Notes under the pieces: generated by a model
Seen by the model: the letters and a program-made list of their open reading frames with translations, nothing else
Database searches by the model: none
What the model was told of the DNA's origin: nothing
Program-made: the position numbers and the translations under genes
NCBI RefSeq assembly: GCF_001529295.1
Contig: NZ_LLWK01000037.1
Coordinates: 186,001 to 250,000 of the forward strand
Reading direction: 5' to 3'
Length of the DNA stretch: 64,000 nucleotides
DNA from: Flavobacterium sp. TAB 87
GTDB lineage: Bacteria > Bacteroidota > Bacteroidia > Flavobacteriales > Flavobacteriaceae
Shown here: positions 41,183 through 50,021 of the stretch, piece by piece
Layout of the letters: every line of letters begins with the position of its first letter
How positions within the stretch are numbered: the stretch's first letter is position 1

Positions 41183-43420
41183 ATGATTTCTTTATTCGCT
41201 GCGGCCGAAGCCACCACACATTTAAAACCGTTAATAACTGACCTGGGGTTAATCTTAATGACCGCAGGGATTGCTGTTTTATTGTTTAAAAAAATGAAAC
41301 AGCCTTTAGTTTTAGGCTATCTAATTGCTGGTTTTTTGGCGGGTAATAATTTTGACTTTTTTCCTTCTGTTTCTGATATTAAAAGTGTAGAAACTTGGGC
41401 CGAAATTGGTGTAATTATTCTATTATTTAGTCTCGGGCTCGAATTTAGTTTTAAAAAGCTCATGAAAGTTGGTGGAACTGCCTCCATTACTGCGCTGACC
41501 CAAATAATAACCATGATACTAATTGGGTATCTCGTCGGTCAATGGATGGATTGGTCGTCGATGGACAGTATCTTCTTGGGAGTTATTTTATCCATTTCCT
41601 CTACAACTATTATTTTAAAAACCTTTGATGAACTCGGTGTGAAGGCACAAAAGTTTGCAGGTATCGTAATTGGATCACTGATCGTACAAGATATTGTGGC
41701 CATTTTGCTGATGGTTTTGCTTTCAACATTGGCCGTAAGTCAGCAATTTTCGGGTAGTGAATTGTTATTTTCATTTTTAAAATTGATCTTTTTCTTGACA
41801 GCGTGGTTCGTAGGTGGAATCTTTTTTATTCCGACACTTCTTAAAAAAACGAAACATTTATTGACAGACGAGATGTTGCTGATCATCTCCTTAGCGCTTT
41901 GTTTAACGATGGTAATTTTGGCTGCAAATGTCGGTTTTTCTCCTGCACTAGGTGCTTTTATAATGGGCTCCATTATTGCTGAAACTACGCAAGCAGAACA
42001 CATTGAACATTTAATAAAGCCAGTAAAGGATTTATTTGGTGCTATTTTCTTTGTTTCGGTTGGTATGTTAATTGATCCAGAGATGTTGGCTGAACATTGG
42101 CTTCCAGTACTTATTTTAACTGTAGTTACTATTTTTGGCCAATCGTTTAGTTCAACTATAGGTGCATTAATATCAGGGCAACCATTAAAACAATCCGTGC
42201 AAACGGGAATGAGTTTAGCACAAATTGGAGAATTCTCATTTATCATTGCGACTTTAGGAATGACCTTGCATGTAACGAGTTCATTTTTATATCCAATTGT
42301 GGTCGCTGTATCTGCTATTACTACTTTCACAACTCCTTTTATGATCAAGGCTGCCTTACCATTTTCTGAGTTTTTAGAACGAAAGTTGCCGCGAAAATGG
42401 CTTAAAAACATCAGTCGCTATAGCACCAACACGCAAGCCATTAAATCGGTTAGTATCTGGCAAATTGTAATTCGATCGTATCTGACTCAAATTATACTGC
42501 ATACTATTATTATATTAGCAATCATATTGCTTTCTTCTAAATATCTAGTCCCTTTAGTAGCAAACATTCGCTTTGGAAATAGCATTGCAGCGATCGTTAC
42601 GCTAATTGCAATTTCGCCGTTTTTATGGGCGCTATCGCTAAGACGCGTTTCTGTAAGAGAAGTAGAGACGCTGTGGAGAGAGCGTAAATACAGAGGACCA
42701 ATTACAATGATGTTTTTATTTAGAATTGGACTCGGAATATTTTACATTGGTTTTTTACTTAATATTTTCTTTTCTCCATTGGTTTCTTTTGTAGCGCTCG
42801 TAATTGCAATTGCGTTTTATCAATTTTTCCCGAAGAAATTACACGAACAGTACCATAAAATTGAAAGTCACTTTTTAAGAAACTTTCACGATCGTGAGAT
42901 TGCTAAAATTGACAGACGTTACGCCAATTTAACGCCTTGGGACGGACATATGACCACTTTTGGAATTGCAAAAGAATCAAACTTAGCGGGCAAAACGTTG
43001 CTAGAATTAAAAATGAGAGAACAGATGGGAGTCAATATTGCTTTCATTAAAAGAGGAGACATAACGATCAAAATTCCGAGTAAAAATGAAAGACTTTTTC
43101 CTGGTGATGAAATCTGTATCATTGGAACAGACAAACAAGTAGATGAGTTTAGAGACTATTTGAACCAGAATGAAATTGAAGTACCTGAAATAAAAGAAAA
43201 AAGTGATATTGTTTTGCGACAATTAGAACTCGATGAGCAAGAATTTGTTGGAAAAAATATTAGCCATATGCGCTCTAAAACCAATGGCTTAGTTGTTGGA
43301 ATCGAACGAAATGGAAAAAGACTTTTAAATCCAGAATCGGATGTCGTTTTAGAAAAAAATGATATTTTATGGATCGTTGGCGATAAAAAACTTATTGCGC
43401 AATATACCAAGAAAGTATAA
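41183..43420 (+). CDS. Kef-type (CPA2) cation:proton antiporter with TrkA_C domains
   Basis: 745 residues. The first 385 form the CPA2 transport domain with about twelve hydrophobic helices (GFLAGNN, SVETWAEIGVIILLFSLGLEFSFKKLM, ILSISSTTIILKTFDELG, GALISGQ region). A second membrane segment follows (about 425-550). Two cytosolic TrkA_C/RCK_C domains end it (about 590-660 and 670-745; GKTLLELKMREQMGVNIAFI, RLFPGDEICIIG; VGKNISHM ... VLEKNDILWIVG). RCK_C pairs usually bind a regulator of K+ or Na+ export. Which ion it moves cannot be read here. Confidence 0.88.
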   Translation: MISLFAAAEATTHLKPLITDLGLILMTAGIAVLLFKKMKQPLVLGYLIAGFLAGNNFDFFPSVSDIKSVETWAEIGVIILLFSLGLEFSFKKLMKVGGTASITALTQIITMILIGYLVGQWMDWSSMDSIFLGVILSISSTTIILKTFDELGVKAQKFAGIVIGSLIVQDIVAILLMVLLSTLAVSQQFSGSELLFSFLKLIFFLTAWFVGGIFFIPTLLKKTKHLLTDEMLLIISLALCLTMVILAANVGFSPALGAFIMGSIIAETTQAEHIEHLIKPVKDLFGAIFFVSVGMLIDPEMLAEHWLPVLILTVVTIFGQSFSSTIGALISGQPLKQSVQTGMSLAQIGEFSFIIATLGMTLHVTSSFLYPIVVAVSAITTFTTPFMIKAALPFSEFLERKLPRKWLKNISRYSTNTQAIKSVSIWQIVIRSYLTQIILHTIIILAIILLSSKYLVPLVANIRFGNSIAAIVTLIAISPFLWALSLRRVSVREVETLWRERKYRGPITMMFLFRIGLGIFYIGFLLNIFFSPLVSFVALVIAIAFYQFFPKKLHEQYHKIESHFLRNFHDREIAKIDRRYANLTPWDGHMTTFGIAKESNLAGKTLLELKMREQMGVNIAFIKRGDITIKIPSKNERLFPGDEICIIGTDKQVDEFRDYLNQNEIEVPEIKEKSDIVLRQLELDEQEFVGKNISHMRSKTNGLVVGIERNGKRLLNPESDVVLEKNDILWIVGDKKLIAQYTKKV

Positions 43421-43439
43421 GTCAAGAGAGACAAAAAAA

Positions 43440-43500
43440 TGTCTCAACTTTCCTCGCTGCCTATTTAAAATAAAATAGTTGAATGAGAAGAGCTGAGACA
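43440..43500. terminator. Long imperfect hairpin between the antiporter and peroxiredoxin genes
   Basis: TGTCTCAACTTTCCTC (43440-43455) pairs with the TGAGACA end at 43494-43500 and its neighbours, about 13 of 16 positions. It has an inner AT-rich palindrome around CTATTTTAAAATAAAATAG-like sequence. It lies between converging genes and probably ends both. Confidence 0.65.
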
Positions 43501-43519
43501 AGTTACAAAAATAAAAAAT

Positions 43520-44158
43520 TTATTTATTTGGTTGTGGCGTCATGCGCAAGTACGGTTTGATAGGCGTATGTCCTTTTGGAAATTTAGTCGGAATATCTTC
43601 GTCTTTAATTGCTGGCGAGATAACTACATCTTCACCATCTTTCCAGTTCGCTGGAGTTGCCACGCTGTAATTAGCTGTTAACTGCAAGCTATCAATTATA
43701 CGTAAAATTTCATCAAAGTTTCTACCTGTTGAAGCCGGATAAGTTAAAATCAATTTAATTTTCTTGTCATTACCAATAACAAAAACTGAGCGAACTGTAA
43801 AAGTATCATTTGCATTTGGATGAATCATATCATACAAATTTGCTACTTTCTTATCTTCGTCGGCAATTATAGGATAATTAACAACTGTATTTTGAGTCTC
43901 ATTAATATCTTTAATCCAATCTAAATGCGATTGTAAACCATCGACACTTAATGCGATAACTTTAGTATTTCTTTTCACAAACTCAGGATAATAGTTGGCT
44001 ACTGTTCCTAATTCTGTGGTACAAACGGGTGTGAAATCAGCTGGATGCGAAAAAAGAACTCCCCAAGAATCACCTAACCATTCGTGAAATTTAATTTTTC
44101 CTTGTGTTGTTACAGCTTCAAAATCGGGAGCAATATCCCCTAAACGTAATGTTGACAT
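43520..44158 (-). CDS. Peroxiredoxin, Prx6/1-Cys type
   Basis: 212 residues. N-terminal LGDIAPDFEAVTTQG, then HPADFTPVCTTELG with the peroxidatic Cys46, and a long C-terminal Prx6 extension with WKDGEDVVISP and PYLRMTPQP. No resolving Cys is visible in the C-terminal half, which supports a 1-Cys mechanism. It reduces peroxides with thiols; bacillithiol made by BshC would be a natural partner, but this is inference. It is separate from the transporters that follow on the same strand. Confidence 0.92.
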   Translation of the reverse strand: MSTLRLGDIAPDFEAVTTQGKIKFHEWLGDSWGVLFSHPADFTPVCTTELGTVANYYPEFVKRNTKVIALSVDGLQSHLDWIKDINETQNTVVNYPIIADEDKKVANLYDMIHPNANDTFTVRSVFVIGNDKKIKLILTYPASTGRNFDEILRIIDSLQLTANYSVATPANWKDGEDVVISPAIKDEDIPTKFPKGHTPIKPYLRMTPQPNK

Positions 44159-44242
44159 GATTGTATAGTTTTTAAATTCCCCTAAAGTTAATCAAAAAAT
44201 TACGGAGAATATCTAAAATAAAGCGAAAAATCCCATCTAACT

Positions 44243-45463
44243 CTAATTCTTTTTCTTTCTCAAATTAGGTAAAAAATAAGCTAGAACACCAATTAAAGGA
44301 AGATAAGCACTTAGCTGATACACATATTCAATACTCGTTTGATCGGCTACATATCCTAGAATAGCCGAACCTAATCCTGCCATTCCAAAAGCAAATCCAA
44401 AGAACAAGCCCGAAATCATTCCAACTTTTCCTGGTTTTAGTTCTTGTGCAAAAACTAAAATAGCCGAAAATGCAGATGCAATTATTACACCAATAACAAC
44501 CGCTAAAACTGCAGTCCAAAATAAGTTAGCGTGTGGCAATAAAAGCGTAAACGGAGCGGCGCCTAATATAGAAAACCAAATAATATATTTCCTTCCAAAA
44601 TGATCACCCAACGGGCCTCCTATTAAAGTTCCTGCAGCAACAGAAGCCAAAAACAAGAACAAATAAAATTGAGAATCTTGAATGCTTACCCCAAATTTGC
44701 TAATTAAATAAAAAGTAAAATAACTAGTCATACTAGTCATGTAAAAAAACTTAGAGAAAATTAAAGTTAATAAAACAATAATGGCAATCGTAATTTGTTT
44801 GTTAGACAACTCCACTTTATCTTCCTCAAAACTTGATTTATTAGCTGCACGCAAGCTCAGATGATTTTGATACCATAAAGCCACTCTCGACAAAAGAGCA
44901 ATTCCGATAAAGCCGGTAATTACAAACCAAATTACATACGATTTACCGTAAGGCGCAACAACCAATGCAACCAGCAAAGGACCAATAGCACTACCAGCAT
45001 TTCCTCCCAACTGAAAGATAGATTGTGCTAAACCGCGTTTACCACCAGAACCTAAAAAGGCAACGCGAGAAGCCTCTGGATGAAAAATAGACGAGCCAAT
45101 GCCAATAAATGCTACGGAGGCCAACAGCATATAAAATGATGTAGCAATAGACAATAAGCTCAATCCTACAATAGTAAAAACCATTGCATAAACAAGCGAA
45201 TACGGCAATGGCTTTTTATCGGTGTACAAACCAACAAAAGGTTGTAATAAAGAAGCTGTGAGTTGAAAAACGAAAGTTATTAATCCGATTTGCGTAAAAC
45301 TCAAGCTAAAACTTTCCTTTAAAATTGGATAAATTGACGGAACGACGGACTGCATCAAATCGTTCAGCAAATGTGCAAATGCGATAGAAAATAAAACGGA
45401 ATAAACAGTTTTTTGAGCTAATGTACCGTTGTCAATTTTAACGGTAGCTGTAGATGAATTCAT
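44243..45463 (-). CDS. MFS transporter, fosmidomycin-resistance (Fsr)-like
   Basis: 406 residues with twelve hydrophobic segments. The N-terminal half carries the Fsr-like AHLLNDLMQSVVPSIYP, motif A-like GLYTDKKPLPYSLV, and GIGSSIFHPEASRVA, with the typical GGNAGSAIGPLLVA. These place it near the fosmidomycin-resistance/MFS_1 exporters. The drug specificity is unknown. The stop lies 84 bp before the peroxiredoxin start, so it is a separate unit; the AEC gene lies just downstream in genome order but upstream in transcription, 17 bp apart. Confidence 0.85.
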   Translation of the reverse strand: MNSSTATVKIDNGTLAQKTVYSVLFSIAFAHLLNDLMQSVVPSIYPILKESFSLSFTQIGLITFVFQLTASLLQPFVGLYTDKKPLPYSLVYAMVFTIVGLSLLSIATSFYMLLASVAFIGIGSSIFHPEASRVAFLGSGGKRGLAQSIFQLGGNAGSAIGPLLVALVVAPYGKSYVIWFVITGFIGIALLSRVALWYQNHLSLRAANKSSFEEDKVELSNKQITIAIIVLLTLIFSKFFYMTSMTSYFTFYLISKFGVSIQDSQFYLFLFLASVAAGTLIGGPLGDHFGRKYIIWFSILGAAPFTLLLPHANLFWTAVLAVVIGVIIASAFSAILVFAQELKPGKVGMISGLFFGFAFGMAGLGSAILGYVADQTSIEYVYQLSAYLPLIGVLAYFLPNLRKKKN

Positions 45464-45480
45464 AAGAGTCCTAAAAATAA

Positions 45481-46395
45481 TTATTTCACGAAATTAAGTA
45501 TAATACACCAGAAAAATAACGTTATAAAGGAGAGCGGTATTCCAACACCAATCATTAAACTGCATAATTTCGGTTTCAATCCGTACGCAGATGCTAATAT
45601 GCTGGCTGTAATCATTGGAGCCATAGCCATTTCCATAATTGATACCTCAATTTGCAATCCTTTTTGCTTTAAAATAAAAACATATAAAACGAGTAAAAAT
45701 AAAGGCATTAGGATCAGTTTAAAAACTAAACCAAGTGTTAAAAATTTAAAATGCTTGCTTTTACGATCAAAACTAAGTTGGAGTCCAATTGAAAATAGAG
45801 CTAAAGGAGTAACTAAACTGCCCACTTTTAGCAGTCCAAATTGAATGTTATCAAGAAAATCATACTCAAATACATTCATCAAAACGGCAATGCAGAAAGT
45901 AATAAACGGAGGGAAAAGTAAAATTTTCTTCGCAATCAAAGTAGCAGTTGTACTGCCTGAAGAATAAAAAATAGCGACTAGAATTCCCAAAGTAGACATG
46001 GCCACAAAGCCACCAGGTTGATCAACTAAAATAGCAGTTTCTAATCCTGGCTTACCGTACAAAGCTTCAATTATTGGAAAGCCAAGAAAAGAGGTATTAC
46101 TAAAACCTCCCGTTATAATAAGGCAACCCGTGAGTTTTTTAGACCATCGGAAATAAGATCCTATTGAAGCAAAAAAGATAATTGATAGGGCAAAACTAAT
46201 CCAAGCCGCACCAATGGGATATAATAATTCGTTTTGCCATACTATTTTTGGAATGAAATATAATGACAAAGCAGGTAAACAAAAGTATAGAACAATTTTG
46301 TTTAACGTTTTATAAATTTCTTTTGGAAATCTCCCAACAAACTGACACGCAATTCCCAGAAATAAACTGACAAAAATGATTATTATGTTTTTCAT
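45481..46395 (-). CDS. AEC (auxin efflux carrier-type) transporter
   Basis: 304 residues with about ten hydrophobic helices and the AEC-like GGFSNTSFLGFPIIEALYG loop, MAPMITASILASAYGL and GVGIPLSFITLFFWCIIL. AEC proteins are bacterial relatives of PIN/PILS auxin carriers and export small carboxylates. It is probably co-transcribed with the MFS gene, whose start is 17 bp past its stop. Substrate unknown. Confidence 0.85.
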   Translation of the reverse strand: MKNIIIIFVSLFLGIACQFVGRFPKEIYKTLNKIVLYFCLPALSLYFIPKIVWQNELLYPIGAAWISFALSIIFFASIGSYFRWSKKLTGCLIITGGFSNTSFLGFPIIEALYGKPGLETAILVDQPGGFVAMSTLGILVAIFYSSGSTTATLIAKKILLFPPFITFCIAVLMNVFEYDFLDNIQFGLLKVGSLVTPLALFSIGLQLSFDRKSKHFKFLTLGLVFKLILMPLFLLVLYVFILKQKGLQIEVSIMEMAMAPMITASILASAYGLKPKLCSLMIGVGIPLSFITLFFWCIILNFVK

Positions 46396-46452
46396 TTAAG
46401 TAAAAAAGGCTAAAGTACTACAATTTGCTATTTTTCAGCAAAGCTATTTCTG

Positions 46453-46460
46453 TACTTTTG
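46453..46460 (+). promoter_or_regulatory. -7 box of meaB
   Basis: TACTTTTG fits TAnnTTTG, 46 nt before the TTG start at 46507. The -33 spacing is not ideal. Confidence 0.5.
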
Positions 46461-46506
46461 AAACTGTTTTTGTTTTGATTACTTTTACAGTTCAAAACAA
46501 TTTATT

Positions 46507-47604
46507 TTGAAAGCCACCCCTTCACAAAAAAGCGCTTTAAATGAAAAAGCTGGAATTTCGTCTCCCGAAATGACCAGTGACAAAAGTATTGCTACCATTC
46601 AGAAATTCAGACGAAAACAACCTGCTGCAGCTGAATTAATTTCTGGCATTTTAAACAAAAATCGCACTGCTCTAAGTCGCGCTATAACTTTAATTGAAAG
46701 TACAAACTCTATTCATTTTGAAAAAGCTAATGAAGTAATTAACGGCTGTTTGCCTCATTCAAATAAATCTCTTCGCATTGGAATAACAGGTGTTCCTGGT
46801 GTTGGAAAAAGTACCTTTATTGAATCTTTTGGTAAATATTTGACCTCGCTCGGGAAAAACGTAGCCGTTCTTGCTGTTGATCCTAGTAGTTCATTTTCTA
46901 AAGGGAGTATTCTTGGCGATAAAACCCGAATGGAAGAATTAGTAAAAGATCCCAACGCCTTTATTCGACCGAGCGCTTCTGGAACAACTTTAGGTGGAGT
47001 TGCCCGAAAAACAAGAGAAACTATAATTTTATGCGAAGCGGCGGGTTTTGATACCATTGTTATTGAAACCGTTGGCGTAGGACAGAGTGAAACTGCGGTG
47101 CACAGTATGGTCGATTTCTTTTTACTCCTTAAAATTGCAGGTGCAGGAGATGAATTACAAGGCATCAAACGGGGCATCATGGAAATGGCCGACGCGATTG
47201 TGATTAACAAAGCAGATGGTGATAATATTAAAAAAGCAAAGCTTGCGAAAGTAGAATTCAACAGAGCTTTGCATTTATTTCCTGCCAAATCTTCAGGCTG
47301 GATTCCAAAAGTAAGTACGTGCAGCGCTATCACTACTGAGGGAATTCCAGAAGTTTGGGAAACGCTTACCTCATATTTTGACTTAGTGAAAAGTACTTCT
47401 TTTTTTGACGAAAAGCGTCAAAGCCAAAATCAGTTTTGGATGTTCGAGACGATTAATGAGCAATTGCAGTCTCAATTTTATAACAATCCGAATATGATCG
47501 ATCAAATTGAAAGCAACAAAACAGCTGTTCAAAATAATGAAAAATCACCTTTTGAAGCAGCTCACGAATTGTTGTCGTTCTATTTTGAGAAAGATATAAA
47601 GTAA
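46507..47604 (+). CDS. meaB: Methylmalonyl-CoA mutase-associated GTPase MeaB
   Basis: 365 residues from an apparent TTG start. The G3E-family GTPase shows Walker A GITGVPGVGKST (92-103), DPSSSFSKGSILGDKTRM, RPSASGTTLGGVARKTRE, the switch ETVGVGQSE, and NKADGDN. MeaB protects and loads adenosylcobalamin into methylmalonyl-CoA mutase. No ATG lies near the normal N-terminus; the next in-frame ATG (residue 22) would remove family-conserved N-terminal residues, so TTG is likely. The adenosyltransferase gene at 31714 is functionally linked; the mutase itself is outside the window. Confidence 0.92.
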   Translation: MKATPSQKSALNEKAGISSPEMTSDKSIATIQKFRRKQPAAAELISGILNKNRTALSRAITLIESTNSIHFEKANEVINGCLPHSNKSLRIGITGVPGVGKSTFIESFGKYLTSLGKNVAVLAVDPSSSFSKGSILGDKTRMEELVKDPNAFIRPSASGTTLGGVARKTRETIILCEAAGFDTIVIETVGVGQSETAVHSMVDFFLLLKIAGAGDELQGIKRGIMEMADAIVINKADGDNIKKAKLAKVEFNRALHLFPAKSSGWIPKVSTCSAITTEGIPEVWETLTSYFDLVKSTSFFDEKRQSQNQFWMFETINEQLQSQFYNNPNMIDQIESNKTAVQNNEKSPFEAAHELLSFYFEKDIK

Positions 47605-47724
47605 TTTTAAAAAAGTTACAAGGTAACAAAGAGGTCATTTTGGAAAGTGAACATTTAACTTCTAGGACTCTGATACAACTTTCTTCCTACGCACCTTTCT
47701 CCCTTTCACTTTAAACCTAAAAGT

Positions 47725-49665
47725 TTACTTTTTAACTTTTGGTAATGTATAATTCCGTTTTTTATATAAATTTCCAGCGGTTATTACATGTGCTAGTGCA
47801 TCTTTGGCTAATTCTTGATCTAAAGTTACGGGAACCAAAGTGGTGTCGTTTTTAATTTCAAATTGCAAGGGTTTTAAATTAGGCTGCATAATAACTACTT
47901 GATTTTCGACTCTAAAAGCGTTGATGTCATTGAACTGCATAATACTTCTTCCTTTTATGGTCGCAGACATGTCATTCAAATTTCGGCCTACCATCGGGTT
48001 TTCAATATCTATTCCTAAATAACTTAATAATGTTGGCGGAATATCAATTTGAGATGCCAACTTATCATAGCTTTTCCCTTTAGGAACATTAGGTCCAATG
48101 ATTAAAGCCGGAATATGAAACTTATGAATAGGCACTAGGTTTTTACCATAGGTTCTGGTATTATGATCGGCAATTACGATAAAAATAGTATTCTTAAAAT
48201 AGGCTTCTTTTTTGGCCATTTCAAAAAACTTACCAATTGCAAAATCGGCATACTTCATTGCATTGTTAACGGTTGCTGGTTTTGTATCATACGGTTTAAA
48301 TCGACCCGCAGGATATTCAAAAGGTTCGTGATTACTGGTCGAAAACATTAAGGAGAAAAAAGGTTTATCTCCTTGCTTTTTAAAGTAATCATTCGCTTTT
48401 ATCACTAAATCTTCATCTGAATATCCCCACGTTCCTTTAAATGCATATTTTTTTCCATCGCTATCTAAATCGTCTTGATCGATAATATTTTCGAACCCAT
48501 TACCGTTAAAGAACGAAGCCATATTGTCAAAATTTGATAGTCCGCCATAAATGAAACTGGTATCATATCCTTTCTGTTTCAACGCTTCCGCTACAGTAAA
48601 AAAGCCTTGTTGCGAATTGCCTAATTTTACAACGCTCTCTGACGGGGACGGTAAAAATCCGGTAACAACCGCTTCTATTCCTCTTACACTTCGCGTTCCT
48701 GTACAGTACAAGTTGGTAAATAATAATCCTTCGTTTGACAATTTATCAAACTCTGGCGTCAAAGGTTTGCCTCCTAAAATACCAACATATTCTGCACCTA
48801 AACTTTCTTGCAAAAAGATCACTAGGTTATAGGGTTTATTTCGAAGAGAATCTGCTTTTTGAACGTGTAAAAACGGAATTTCAGGATCATTAAAATGCAC
48901 ATTTGCGACGTTCATATATTTCTTAACACGCGCAATGGCTTCAGTTTCTTCCATCTTGCCATACATCTTGCTGTCTCCTTCGTTTTTCATAGAATAAGCC
49001 GCAAATGCAACAGTATACAGTGAATTTAGCCCCAAACAATTGGTCAGTTGGTCGGTAGAAAAAACAGCGCTACTTGCATTTATTGGTCGTTTAGAAACTA
49101 AACTAGAACGTGCCCCAAAAAACAGCAGAAAAGCAACTAACGGAAATAAAATTAGTTTAGTTTTATAGGGAGCAACAGTTGTCTGAAACAAAAATTTTCC
49201 TTTTTTGATCGCTAAGAAAAGTACTAAAGCTAAAATTAAAAGAGTGAAAATAATTGAGGTGAGATAACTTTTAAGTAACATACCAACCACCTCTTTTGGA
49301 TAAATAAGATAGTCTAAGAAAATTTTATTTGGTCGCGTATCGTATTGTTGCACAAAATCGGGAGTTGCCAATTCGACAAACAAGAGCAGCATTAGGAATA
49401 AAAAGCTATACCCCACTACGAATGAATTGACAAACTTGATCCATTTATTAGGTACAAAAGTAACAAGCAGTGCTGGAAGCAAAACGAGATAGCAAAGTAA
49501 AATCAAGTCCATTCGTAATCCGATTGGAAAAATATACCAGAAATTTTCAGTTTCTATCACGCGTTCCTTAAAAGCAAAGAACAAAAATAAACGGCTTAAT
49601 GTGGTGATCAACAAACCGATTACTATGAAATTAAGAACAGGTTTTAAGTAAGCTAACTTTCTCAT
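47725..49665 (-). CDS. LTA synthase-family sulfatase (phosphoglycerol transferase-like)
   Basis: 646 residues. Five hydrophobic helices in the first 200 residues (polytopic anchor), then an extracytoplasmic sulfatase/alkaline-phosphatase-like domain. Features: NLVIFLQESLGAEYVG with the metal-binding Glu, the nucleophile region CTGTRSVRGIEAV (Thr), FIYGGLSNFDNM, and IVIADHNTRTYGK with the metal-binding Asp-His. The family includes LtaS and MdoB-type phosphoglycerol transferases. In a Gram-negative flavobacterium it may modify periplasmic glucans or lipids; the substrate is not known. Confidence 0.88.
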   Translation of the reverse strand: MRKLAYLKPVLNFIVIGLLITTLSRLFLFFAFKERVIETENFWYIFPIGLRMDLILLCYLVLLPALLVTFVPNKWIKFVNSFVVGYSFLFLMLLLFVELATPDFVQQYDTRPNKIFLDYLIYPKEVVGMLLKSYLTSIIFTLLILALVLFLAIKKGKFLFQTTVAPYKTKLILFPLVAFLLFFGARSSLVSKRPINASSAVFSTDQLTNCLGLNSLYTVAFAAYSMKNEGDSKMYGKMEETEAIARVKKYMNVANVHFNDPEIPFLHVQKADSLRNKPYNLVIFLQESLGAEYVGILGGKPLTPEFDKLSNEGLLFTNLYCTGTRSVRGIEAVVTGFLPSPSESVVKLGNSQQGFFTVAEALKQKGYDTSFIYGGLSNFDNMASFFNGNGFENIIDQDDLDSDGKKYAFKGTWGYSDEDLVIKANDYFKKQGDKPFFSLMFSTSNHEPFEYPAGRFKPYDTKPATVNNAMKYADFAIGKFFEMAKKEAYFKNTIFIVIADHNTRTYGKNLVPIHKFHIPALIIGPNVPKGKSYDKLASQIDIPPTLLSYLGIDIENPMVGRNLNDMSATIKGRSIMQFNDINAFRVENQVVIMQPNLKPLQFEIKNDTTLVPVTLDQELAKDALAHVITAGNLYKKRNYTLPKVKK

Positions 49666-49694
49666 TTAAGTAAAAAAATAAAATATCTAAAAGT

Positions 49695-49742
49695 AAAAAA
49701 GCCGATACATTTTGCTTTACGAATCGGTAAGCAAAATGTATC
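49695..49742 (-). terminator. Terminator of the acidic-protein/MATE unit
   Basis: GATACATTTTGCTT (49704-49717) is the exact reverse complement of 49729-49742. On the minus strand the stem is followed by GGC and then T6. Confidence 0.85.
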
Positions 49743-49771
49743 AGCACTTTATTAACGTATTTTGAACACGT

Positions 49772-50002
49772 TTATTCTTTCTCGTAAAGTTCCATTTCAC
49801 GATCGTAAAAGCTATTGGCTAACTCTATCAATCCTTCCATTTCGGCATTTAATTCTGCTTCATCCAGATCTTCTGCATCTTCTAAAAACTCAACCTCATC
49901 ATCTTTAAGATTGATAATAAACCGCGGATAATCCAAATGAATGATGAAAATATCTTCAGGAAAATCGGTATTGTCTCCAAGTAAAAATTTTGGTAATTCC
50001 AT
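49772..50002 (-). CDS. Small acidic protein, hypothetical
   Basis: 76 residues, no signal peptide, no Cys, about one third Asp and Glu. The start is MELPKFLLGDNTDFPEDIFIIHLDYPRFIINL, a hydrophobic beta-like stretch, followed by an acidic helix. The same short protein occurs in many flavobacteria, in my recollection, but its role is unknown. It starts 19 bp after the MATE gene stop and shares its terminator. Confidence 0.75.
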   Translation of the reverse strand: MELPKFLLGDNTDFPEDIFIIHLDYPRFIINLKDDEVEFLEDAEDLDEAELNAEMEGLIELANSFYDREMELYEKE

Positions 50003-50021
50003 AGTATAAATATTAAAGTCT

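Noticed and set aside
45481..46395. AEC plus MFS as a dedicated drug-export operon
   Set aside because: Two adjacent unrelated exporters do not prove a joint function; spacing alone supports co-transcription only.
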